Source: Spirometra erinaceieuropaei (lineage: Eukaryota; Platyhelminthes; Cestoda; Diphyllobothriidea; Diphyllobothriidae). From it: a stretch of DNA of 64,000 nucleotides. The DNA lies in the NCBI GenBank assembly GCA_902702965.1, contig CACRXP010000115.1, forward strand, positions 565,807 through 629,806, written 5' to 3'. The notes under the pieces were generated by a model. It saw nothing but the letters and a program-made list of their open reading frames with translations, did no database searches and was not told where the DNA came from. This document shows, piece after piece, positions 31,100 to 40,761 of this stretch. Both the position numbers and the translations under genes were made by a program. The number at the start of each line of letters is the position of its first letter. The first letter of the stretch is position 1.

Positions 31100-32716
31100 T
31101 AAGTCGAACGCATGCTACCTCCCTAATATCAACCGGGCAAGGAGAAAACTTTACCCATCGTCAGCAACTGTGTAATTATTTACCATAATGACAAAACACG
31201 CAGTGGCTTTTCGATACGGAAAATGGTTACGCAATTGCATACTACTGACTGCCTGTTGGCGGTTTGTGGGAATTGCGCGGTTATTTCACAGTAGTTGATA
31301 TACTTGAGCTTAAATATTCATGCCAACTTTTAGACCGTTCCTGAGACGGTCTCTGTTGAGTTCGTGGATAATTTTTCTCGGAAATAAAACAAGGAATCCT
31401 TAGCAACGTCGGTCGACCAGACGGACATATCTACTCTTAAATACTGAGACTGCCGAAGACTAAAATCTTAACTCTTATCTAAGGATACTGAGAATAATAC
31501 CCTGAACCATTAAGAATTACATTATATTGCAAAGTTGTACTCAAAATACGCTTTGTGAATTTGGAAAAGACCCGCACCGGACATATCTCTAATGATATAA
31601 GAGCACCAGTTATCGTTTGCAGTATTGAAGACGTCGACCATGAACAAACCTAAGTCTCTACATCTTCTGGAATTGCCACCTATGACCCGATCACTCGACA
31701 AAAGGCGGACTTTCAAAAGAGTACCGCAAGAAATGGGCAAATCCAGCAAAGGCATTGCTGTGCAGTGGGAATTATGTTGTCCTTAACAAGGTCTATATGA
31801 CAGTGACGAATAAAGATTGTTTCTTGGCCATAGGCTCGCTCTCTTTTTAATGACCTTAGTTTCAACAAGATGAATAATACCTCTACTTAATGCAAATTTG
31901 TAGGAATTGTTAAGGAAAGATACAAAACGGACCGGACTACGAGGACCGAAAACGCCTGATTAAGTACATAGAGGTGATAGTGGTGTTTTGGATGTTTTAG
32001 ATGACCGTGGAGAAAAAAAGTACAGCCCGCGAACGGACGGCAGTCCAGAAAGAGAATGGTTAATATTGCATGGGAAGTTTTCGGTCTCCGTTTATTTTTA
32101 TGGAAGTTAAAAATATTTTTGCAAAAAATACTGGACAGTACCATGCAGGACGCCGACATAATACACATTTTTAAAATGAATCTAAGCAGTTCATGTGTTG
32201 CTTCGTTCCACATCCCCTACTTAAGCTTTACGGGTGCTAATAAAGCGGATTGGTCCGCAAAACTGGATTTCACGAGGGGAAATAGGTGAAGGTCCCCATG
32301 CTATCGGAGACGCCACCGACGCGGAGTAAAACTCACATATTGCCAAACAGTGGGATTACACTTGGTCTGAGAAGATACTTTGCAGTGAAGGGGCGTATTA
32401 ATATTTACAGGCGAGAATCTGTACCAAGTGTATGTTAAGCAGTAAACACAATGGCGAAGATCATAAAGGACTAGGTTTGCAATCGGCCCTGTTTGCTGAG
32501 AAATCGTCAGCCATTTTCTTCCTTTTTGAAACTGAAATTGCCGCGTCAAATCGGCAGTTTTTGCGCGACAGTATGACGTATAATTAATGGGAGCTGTGGT
32601 CTTCTAAGATGCAGTGTCTTCCGTTTAAAACGACTTCATTTTTAAAGTAAACGTATCATGCCCAAGTGAAACAAGTTGTTCTTGCATATTTGATTCAGCA
32701 CTGCGCACGTGTTTGG
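31100..32716. other. AT-rich DNA, no gene recognised
   Basis: Short frames only (31522-31755 minus, 31887-32213 minus, 32056-32289 plus), overlapping on opposite strands with no known motif. Confidence 0.3.
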
Positions 32717-33180
32717 CGAGGTTTGGTTCTGCAGCCCCATCTGAGTCATACCGTATGGTAAGCTTACTAAAATAATATTAGGTAATAAACCTTACTTGGC
32801 CACTTGCTGAATTAGGTAGAGAAAAATAGCGCAAGCTAAGCTCAAAAGACGCGCAGGGAAGCGAGTTCAGGTGGTGTGTGCAGACTCCCCCCGACACAGC
32901 CTCTCGCTGGATTAAGAAGATGAGGGAGCAATCACAACTGGAAGGCCACGGAGGGAACCGCGTAATAATGTGCAGTGCATGGTCACTGTAGCGGAACCGA
33001 CGGAGTTCCACATCGTCTGAATAATTCCATTAGCGAGCTTACCTGGTCACTGGCTGGACTGAGATAATAAATAGAGCGCGAGAATGGTTCTCCTCTTGAG
33101 CAGGGAAGCGCGTGTAAACTGATACCTGAGGCTGACACGCATGCACCCCTCCCCGCGTGGTACAGTCACAAGTTGGATTA
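32717..33180 (+). repeat. Dispersed repeat, family E, copy 1
   Basis: GGTTTGGTTCTGCAGCCCC, ATACCGTATGGTAAGCTT, GTGCATGGTCACTGTAGCGG, AACCGACGGAGTTCCACATC and GGAAGCGCGTGTAAACTGATACC recur in the same order, diverged, at 52263-52705. There is an internal sub-repeat of a TTACTTGGCCACT/TTACCTGGTCACTGGCTGGA block (32795 and 33040). Non-coding; boundaries uncertain. Confidence 0.7.
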
Positions 33181-34774
33181 AACTTGAAGGGAAGGTGAAA
33201 ACAGCTGATATTTGTAGAGTTAGCTTACCCGCATCCACTGATATTTTTTTGGAAAGCTGACCATGTGGCATCCCTCAGGTGTGGCCGCAGGAGCAAACCT
33301 AACCGAATATTTTTTATGCAAGATGATTGGTGTCTTTCGAAGAATGAATCTGTCTGTCAAATGCTGATTCCTGTGCTTCATCGTAGACACAAAACAAGTA
33401 GAAGCGCTTCTCACCCCTTCTACTGAGGCCCGATATGCTTTACATGCTGTTTGCAAAAATACTTTCTAAAAATCTATCTGGACTACTGTTAATTTGCAAA
33501 CATTTGCTGATGAAGATGCAAAATATTTTCCTTTGCCGATATTTGCAAGACCTGTCAATGTTGCCGGAATTTGTTTTTGTGCTAGCGGAAGCTACGCCCC
33601 TGCACATTCTATACGAAACCCGAAAGTCCATATAAAAGTTTTTTCTGGATAAATAATTTGACAAAGCCGACAATTAAAAGACGACAAAACGATCTATTTA
33701 GGTTTTAATAATTCCAATAACTATGGCAGGTAAATAGGGGAAATATTTGCGTTGTTGAGAATGTAAGCGGAAACTGGTAGGTGGACATTTCCGAAAAAAA
33801 CATAAAAGGATTCGCATGTTTATTGTAAACTTTATAGAACTGACAAAAGCCCAAGTGGCCATTAAATTGGCGACAGATATTATTTAAAACAACAAGACCA
33901 TTATTCTTCTCCATCAGAACCTTCTGAAAAAAACAACCTTAAGAGTGGCAGAGAATACTTAAATGTTTGTTTACGGAAACGTGTTTAGCCTTAAAACGTC
34001 CGCAGAGATTAAAAAATGGAATTTATGCCGCATTAACACGGCATAATTTAGATTGGTATCAAAAGGACTGAGTTGAATAACCAAGGCTATAATTCGCGAA
34101 CGATGTGAGCCTAAATTTGATTACATTTTGATTTTGGGCTCGTCTAGTCCGAGGTTAAGGGGGGATATCAATGACTGTAACTCCGCTTAGACGAGTTTCT
34201 GATTAGTAAGGACTAGAGTCGCCTGCTTAAGCGTGCCCTTTAAGTTGGGTCCTTTTATTCCTAACTAAAGAAATGTAATATTTACAATGTGTCATATATG
34301 TGTCTATATCTCATATGTATATCGTGTAGTAAATGGCTAAGAAACAGACGTTTTAAATGTGGGCAAAACTGACACTTAAACGCTTTGAACAGTGCAAATA
34401 TCTGGTTTGCAGCAACAGATGATTTTAAAAAGATATGTACCACTTTGCATGAGGCTAACTGTCCTCTTCAATCGTAAGCATCAAGCACAATATCGTCTTT
34501 AAAACTGACTTGGGGTAATTTTGTTGTTTCCCTGTAACCTGCCTTCACACATAATGTTTAAACACCGCTCCGATCTAACGGGCACATATTAATGGCTCAG
34601 ATGCTTTATACACGAGATACTTTTGGCACCATTATTTTATACATATGCCCGAGGTGCAAGTTGTCGCACGCCAAGTTCCAAGAGGAGTACCCACTTCCTT
34701 GATTTAACTTCAAGCCCTCGGGAGGACACTCTAGTTCGTGCCTTGTTCGTATGTCTTGTTCGGTAATAACAGTC
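33181..34774. other. AT-rich DNA, no firm gene
   Basis: The minus frame 33456-33220 contains LTDRFILRKTPIILHKKYSV, faintly like the PLE block YPDRFILRN at 61.8 kb, but the rest does not follow. Not claimed as a gene. Confidence 0.2.
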
Positions 34775-34775
34775 T

Positions 34776-34960
34776 GCCTATATTATAAGCCGCTGTGCGG
34801 CTGCGGGTTGGGCTTGAGTAAGAGCCCGTAAAGCACAACGGAACGTAAGAACGATCGGTAAGCGCTCCTCTACCACTGTACATTCCCGACCGAAGCCGAC
34901 AGGAGAACGAGCCCGTGATTTAGCGATTAGAGGGTTTTCCGATTGCCGAATAATTTGGAG
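34776..34960 (+). mobile_element. Family S copy (tail-to-head junction fragment)
   Basis: GCCGCTGTGCGGCTG, TTGGGCTTGAGTAAGAGCCC and AGCACAACGGAACG form the tail; ACGATCGGTAAGCGC, CTACCACTGTACATTCCCGA and CCGACAGGAGAACGAGCCCG TGATTTAGCGATTAGAGG form the head of a following unit. The fragment spans the junction between two units and lacks the B box and the hammerhead-like part. Confidence 0.75.
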
Positions 34961-35149
34961 CCTGATCATTTGTTGCATTAGCGCTTAGTAATTTCAGGTT
35001 GTAAGGTGCATGCGTTCCGCGTAAAGAAAATCGCACATGTTTCTATACCAATAAAGAGATATTGTACAGAGTCCATAAAATTTTGCAATGGATGCCGACC
35101 ATGTTGTTCATTTCATGAGGAGCAGTCGTAAACGTCCAGGTACGATGCT

Positions 35150-35571
35150 ATGTGAATTGACATTTCGCGGTCTTAAAAAATCTTATATTTAGAAACTTTT
35201 TTAAAACCTTATTATTTTTCTTCCTTAAGTATAAAATAAAAGGAAGACGTGATTCTCTATTGATTTTCTAAAAGAAAGCATATTTTTATCTATGATTTCT
35301 ATAAAATATATTAGAATTTGCAAGACCATCGAAAATCAATGGGAAAAATGCATGCTACTTAAGTAGTTATTTTTACCGAGCACGCTTTCTATAGGAGCTT
35401 GAAAAGAAATGCAGTTAAAAGCCGACATCCTGTCGAGTTCGAAATGTTATAAGAGTGTGCCGTAAGATAGTCAGTATTACATCCGCAACCAAGTAATCTC
35501 TCCTAATTGAAAACGCATTTCAGAATGTCAGCCAACATTTCATGAGATATGTCACTCACTGTACTTTGAAC
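35150..35571 (+). mobile_element. Foldback element, right-half fragment
   Basis: ATGCATGCTACTTAAGTAG, GCATTTCAGAATGTCAGCC and CATTTCATGAGATATGTCAC with a CTCACTGTAC end match the right arms of copies A and B. The left arm is missing. Confidence 0.7.
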
Positions 35572-36049
35572 CACCTCTGTGTTTGTAAACGCCTGCGAAC
35601 GGATCCTAAGCCATAATTAACAAATTGCAATTTATTTTAATTTGAATGACAATACCTTACCTATATAACGACGGTCTTACTGCACTTTCAACATTGGTAT
35701 TTCCGGAAAGCCCACAATAATTCTGCCGCTCCATGACGCAACTGAGAGGGGGACATCAATTCCTGGTTTCTGGAACGTCGCCAGCATATTCGAATAACGA
35801 AGTCTTAATAAGTTAAATTGGTTATAGTGATGGCATACTAACAAGCTAATTGCAATAAATAAAAAGACTAATAAAAGACAAAATCGGAGAAAACGGGAAA
35901 GGCTCACGGGCGGGGAAAGAAAATAAGAATGACTGACATATTTGCACAACCGCTCCGGTAATTCGGTTTTTAATAACGTTTTTCAATTTCGGAATAATTT
36001 TAAACCCGAATAGCTGTTACATTTACATTTAAGATTTTCAAACTACGGG
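35572..36049. repeat. Flank of foldback fragment, duplicated at 36.6-36.9 kb
   Basis: ACAATAATTCTGCCGCTCCATGACGC at about 35712 recurs as ACAACAATTCTGCTGCTCCATGACGC at 36648. GGGGAAAGAAAATAAGAATGACTGAC (35915) recurs as CTGGGAAAGTGAAAACGAATGACTGAC (36860), followed in both by an AACCGCTCC block. The two ~0.8 kb segments, including the foldback ends, are diverged tandem copies about 940 bp apart. Confidence 0.65.
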
Positions 36050-36595
36050 CTGTTTAATTTCCGCGTACGGAAAATTTAAACTTTTTGTGCGGTAATAAGA
36101 TGAAACCATTTGATGCTCGCAAAATATAGCAGTGAATTTAAGCCCTATTGAAAGCATTAAGAGAAATATAGGTAAATGCGGAGAGACAAGGTGTTTTAAG
36201 AACGGATGTTTCACGCCCCTAGGGCATCGCATGAAGAGAAACCTTTTTAAAACCAAAGTATATCCACGTTCGTGTAAAAATCGGAAGAAATTGTAATTTT
36301 CCTCTCAATGAGCAAATGAATAAATATTTTTACATGGTTTTCATGAAATATAACTGAATTTTTAAGAGCATCGAAAAGCATTGAGGAAAATACATGCTAG
36401 TTATATAATCATTTTATAGCGTATATTTTTTGCATGTAGCCGGATAAAAGTTCGTTCGAATCTACTGCAGAATTATGCTGCATAGTGATTAATTTTTAAA
36501 CTCGACTTAAGCAATCTATTCGAAACCAAATCACATTGCAAAAGTCCGATTAACATTGCATTATTTAGCACATCTACTGTATATGACAACGAGTT
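36050..36595 (+). mobile_element. Foldback element, right-half fragment
   Basis: The centre block CGCGTACGGAAAATTTAAAC, then TTTTTACATGGTTTTCATGA, AATACATGCTAGTTATA, GCATGTAGCCGGA and the end CACATCTACTGTATA (36570-36584) follow the order of copy B. The left arm is missing. Confidence 0.65.
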
Positions 36596-36925
36596 TACTG
36601 TCCTTTCAACATGGTAGTACGCAGAAACCCCGAGACGTATTTTCACAACAATTCTGCTGCTCCATGACGCGATTGGCGGGAGATAGGATTTCGACTCCAC
36701 AGTAGGTTTATGCTGGTTTTCGGTGCGACGTTGGCACATCCGAGTAAAAAAGCCCAAAATAATTAAATTTGTTTAACAATAATATATTAGCAAACGAAGC
36801 ACTGCAAATAAAAGTTCGTGTTAACAGACTAAACTAGGGCGAAGGGGGCAGATTCACTGGCTGGGAAAGTGAAAACGAATGACTGACGTCCCCGCGGAAC
36901 CGCTCCAGTTACCGGACGTGCGATG
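36596..36925. repeat. Second copy of the duplicated foldback flank
   Basis: See 35572-36049. Both copies keep the Phe-poor, A-rich spacer and the GGCTGGGAAAG/GGCGGGGAAAG motif. Opposite-strand frames (36829-37200 minus, 36940-37137 plus) start in or beside it and show no known domain. Confidence 0.6.
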
Positions 36926-38260
36926 CAGCTTAGTGAAGCATGGCTATCACAATTGCACAACTCACGCAAAAGAGTGAGCAGCTGTCTGTTCTGAATAGGG
37001 AAATTGTATGGCTTATGAACAGGGCAACTTATATCGGAGAAAAATTCTGCCAAAAAGAAAGCAACTGGCACGTGCCAGAAAAAGAAACAAAAAGCCCATG
37101 CGGTGCCTGTTGTGTGGGACCGGTCAAAATGCTTTAAGCCAGCCATCGAAGTAAACATACGACAATAAAATACAATTATGACGAGGCCTTCAGTGGACAA
37201 TTAATTTTAATTACGATTAACAATAGATGATAAAAATGTCACATTTTAATGGATGACAAATCGGAGGATCAACATTTGTGATACCACAAAGTCCTTAGAT
37301 GCCTAGCTATTTCTCTCAACACTAATGCTCTCACGAGTAGGCAACTAAGAGCATAAAACCTACCGTTGCCTTAAATACGTTTTAGTGCCCTGCTGACACA
37401 AACAGTAAGCGCACAAGCGATATCATAAATTTTTAAAGTCGGAGCAAATGACACATATCGTGCGTGCGTTCGTGGTATTAACACTCCTATAAAAGCGCTC
37501 TAGGTTGTACTTTGCCATACGGCAGCAAGTTATAGTGCAGTTTCGCAAAATGTATAATAAGAAAAAACTACTACCAGTCCAAATTTCTTTGATATGTAAC
37601 AATTCTTATAAAATATTCGCCGAACTTCTGAACTGCGTGCTTTATTAGGAGGGATTACCTAGTAGTGACTGTAATATTGGTCACCATGCAGCATGAGCCT
37701 TTAGTATTTCGGACGCCCAAATGTCGGTTTTGGGATGCAATTTGTAGCAACCCCTAGAAAAACCATACTGGATAAAAAGTCACTCCTTGAGTGGCATGTA
37801 TTTGTCACATTGATTTTCAATGTACTCAGAAATTTAAATACATTATAAATAAGGCATATACAAAAATATGCCTTCATTAAATGGAAGGAAATCACACCCT
37901 CTTTACACCTCTGCGTAACAAAAGTGTATCTTGTGGTTTTGAAAACGTCCTTACTACGTATTATTTAAGACCGTGGAATGTTCCTTTATACTTTATTGTA
38001 CATATAAGTTTTTCATTGCTACTTATAAAGTGTAGAACACGGTCGTCATCCATTGCAAACCTATGGAAATTCTACATGATATCGTCTTAAAGGCGCATAA
38101 GACAATATGATCTTTTCCACGCGGAAATCACACATTTGCAGAGTGAAATCGTCAAACGCCGACACAGTGCCTGATGTAACTCAAAACTATTCGTGAATTA
38201 GACAGATTTTTCAAAGCTAAGACATACGCTTATCTCGAGTATTTGATAAGAAGAACACCA
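36926..38260. other. AT-rich DNA, no gene recognised
   Basis: No repeat match. The ORFs under 125 codons overlap on both strands without motifs. Confidence 0.3.
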
Positions 38261-38264
38261 GATT

Positions 38265-38560
38265 TGCTACCAAATGAGCAGATCTTTTAAATGTATGAGG
38301 CCATCGAGAATTAATGTCAAACAACAAGCAACTTAAACAATCGATTTCTATTGAGCGCATTTTTTACAGGATGTCGCGAAAATTGGAAGCAAAAATCGAA
38401 ATTCTGGTAACTCCGCAATAGTGTGGTGATATGCCGTGTGATCATCAACATTACAACCCCACCTAGGTAATTCTTTATCATTGGCAATTCATTGCAGATT
38501 TTCAGCTAACACCTTACGATGTCGGTCACTCGCTGTGTATGCATGTTGAGGTAAGTGTGC
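38265..38560 (+). mobile_element. Foldback element, right-end fragment
   Basis: CATTTTTTACAGGATG, CATCAACATTACAACCCCACC, GCAATTCATTGCAGATTTTC and GATGTCGGTCACTCGCTGTG are diverged versions of the right arm of copies A to D. Confidence 0.5.
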
Positions 38561-38984
38561 AGTTCTATGCTAAAATGTTTGTCATCTCAAAACAACGAAA
38601 AATGCAAATTCACCCTTTTTCGCGTGCGCTTTAATGAAATGGCATAGTTTTCTATAAAAATGAAAATATGCTGTTTGAAATATACTGATTTCACTTAACG
38701 GAAATTTACTCTGGTTAAACAAAGAACCGGTTCGCCAGGGAACCAAATATTCAATGTCTTTATACATAAATCTATAATTTTGAAAGCGCGGCAACCAATC
38801 GGGTTACCGACCGGCTCGTCCTGTTATGCGCTGTGGTCCAGGGTATGATCCTCGCAAATTGTCGCATGTCGATCAAAACAGCTTTTTATGTATATTTCTG
38901 GTCACCACCAAACTGCCTTACCATGGACACATCGGTATGCTCATGTTCCATAACAGGATTGAAGAACAAACTTGCAACGGTTGT

Positions 38985-39180
38985 TAATATTCCTGATCGT
39001 AACCGACAGGAAACGGACCCGTAGATCATTCTTTGGAAGGTTGGTCCGCCTAGTAGCCGAATAATTTAGGTTCGAGGCTAAGTGTCGGCTAAGACCTGGG
39101 CATAGATAAGACGGGTGGACGACGGCTGAAATGACCATCTCGGTCTCCCCTGTCTTTGGGAAAAAGCCTATTAACATACA
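38985..39180 (+). mobile_element. Family S copy, diverged
   Basis: TTCCTGATCGTAACCGACAGG, TAGGTTCGAGGCTAAGTGTC (B box), GGACGACGGCTGAAATGACC and CGGTCTCCCCTGTCTTTG follow the unit order. The stem II region between GACGA and GAAA is deleted here. It ends in an ACATATATATG run. Confidence 0.7.
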
Positions 39181-39431
39181 CATATATATGCATTGCAGAA
39201 TGGAGGGAAGTCAGCGAATGTAGTATGCTAAAATCTACTGTTTCGGTCTAAATTTATCTTCATTCCGGCAATCCTAACCCCATCTTGCAGCAGTGAAGCC
39301 AATTAATCGGTGTGCCGCCATTCCTGATTAAATAGACATATATCAAGGAAGTAATTTTGGAAATTTTTCAAAGCAAGACATAGAGTTTAGTCTCGTCGAC
39401 AGGACGTTTTAGGGACAAACCCAAAATTTCA

Positions 39432-39824
39432 ATGGGCATTCAAGTCGAAGACAACCCACAACTGTGTAATAGTCGCGTAATAAGTCGCGCTCCTTTCGAA
39501 TTCGGTTTGGAATTTTCGACCTCCGAGGGATTTGCCTTTTCCGGGATTTCTGTCTACCGGACGTTTCGCGGACCCATTTGGATTAAGGAATTGAAGCTCA
39601 ATCAGGAATTCCTCGAACGATTCACACGGAACTCCGACAGAACTTTTTACCCGACAGATTCTACCCGAATTCTTCAAGAAACAGCACCACTGATTAGTCT
39701 TCTCATTCGCACCGGTGAAGTATACCACAAATTCTCCATCAAAAGATATTTGCAATCGTCCGACCATCTGTACAAGGCTCCCTACTTGACAACTGTTCTC
39801 CGAGATCTACGTCGAAAACTTTAA
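39432..39824 (+). CDS. Hypothetical ORF, 130 codons
   Basis: The plus frame contains SISVYRTFRGP-like then IWIKELKLNQEFLERFTRNS and LIRTGEVYHKFSIKRYLQSS. It looks protein-like but matches no family I know. The minus strand is also open for 112 codons over almost the same bases (39767-39429), so the coding strand is uncertain. It lies 90 bp upstream of the region leading into the CR1-type element and could belong to it or be a host exon. Confidence 0.25.
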   Translation: MGIQVEDNPQLCNSRVISRAPFEFGLEFSTSEGFAFSGISVYRTFRGPIWIKELKLNQEFLERFTRNSDRTFYPTDSTRILQETAPLISLLIRTGEVYHKFSIKRYLQSSDHLYKAPYLTTVLRDLRRKL

Positions 39825-39985
39825 ACGGCTGAGTCGTTTCCTTTTTAACTTCATAATTTGCAAATTCTTCATTCTAACAATTGTTGAAAACATCCTGCAC
39901 TACTCTAGAACTGATTGAAGTGTATGAAAATCATCAACAATGAGCCAATTTGTTATAAAAAAAAGTCGTTCACAAAAGTTGTGCA

Positions 39986-40052
39986 ACCGGGATTTGAACT
40001 CGGTACCTGCGGATCTGGAGGCCAGAGCGTTAGCCACTGCACTATCGATGAA
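39986..40052 (-). ncRNA. tRNA-like segment
   Basis: On the minus strand it reads GTGCAGTGGCTAACGCTCTG (A-box region TGGCTAACG), GCCTCCAGATCC and GAGTTCAAATCCCGGTTGC (B box GTTCAAATC). The 5' GTGCA can pair with 3' TGCAC. No clean 7-nt anticodon loop is found, so this is a tRNA pseudogene or a SINE head. It sits at the start of the LINE and overlaps the first codons of its ORF. Confidence 0.5.
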
Positions 40053-40054
40053 CG

Positions 40055-40739
40055 GTTTGGCGCTAGTCAGATATGTTTATCAACTACAGAAGAGCAGCTG
40101 AAAACGGTCTTTAATTCATTAGCAGTCTCTTGCGATAAAATGCTGCTGGAATCATTAGACTCCAGGGAGATTACGCACAATAGGCTCCAAGAGATAAGAC
40201 AGGAAATAAGAACCGATGCACTGCCAAGAGGCCTCGAAAACTGTATGACAGACGGGACGGATTCTGCGCTTGTCGGTCGCTGTGTCGGCTGTAAGGAACT
40301 TGAAAAGCGGGTCCAGACGCTAGAAGAGAAGCAAGGCCTACTGAGGGACATCATCATGGTTATTCTTAAGCACAGTAAGATAGAATTACCAAATAATCTG
40401 CCAAATTTCCGATCGATCGGCGACGAACAGCCTATTAATAAAGGCGCTAGCGCGGAAAAGTCAAAGCCAGTCAGGAAGAGGAAGCGAGTTATGTCTCCAG
40501 AGGAAACTCTAGACAAATCAGTTCCGGTGGATAACGTGGCGGTCGACACTAATGCATTAAAAAAGTCAGGTTCCATTACCTGCCATAGTAACTAAACCTG
40601 CCAAATCATCGAAAACTAAAGTTGGGAAAGCCAGGGTGACCCTCAGAAGATCTGTTAGAAACTACAAGGACTCGCCGCTCTACTTCGAGTACTCACTGTT
40701 TTCCAAACCCGTCCAACCCGAGAGGTGGGAGAGAAACAT
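40055..40739 (+). pseudogene. CR1-type LINE, ORF1-like part
   Basis: The plus frame 39915-40595 (meaningful from about 40060) encodes a hydrophilic protein with LSTTEEQLKTVFNSLAVSCD, a Cys pair within GRCVGCKELEKRVQTLEEKQ that runs into a short coiled coil, and a basic stretch KPVRKRKR. A frameshift at the A-run 40559-40565 moves the continuation (AKSSKTKVGKARVTLRRSVR) to another frame, which ends in TGA at 40741. It resembles ORF1-type RNA-binding proteins of CR1-like LINEs in character, but I cannot name the family. It leads directly into RT sequence with no endonuclease domain between. Confidence 0.55.
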
Positions 40740-40761
40740 TTGAAAAGGGGACTATTCTCTC

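Noticed and set aside
33220..33456. PLE remnant suggested by TDRFILRK
   Set aside because: One short block only; neighbouring PLE blocks could not be found on either side.
36829..37200. 123-codon minus ORF as a membrane protein
   Set aside because: Starts in duplicated non-coding flank and is opposed by an open plus frame; Phe-rich composition is expected from AT-rich DNA.
39986..40052. Functional tRNA gene
   Set aside because: The T-stem has a mismatch and the anticodon arm gives a 3-nt loop, so it is kept only as tRNA-like.
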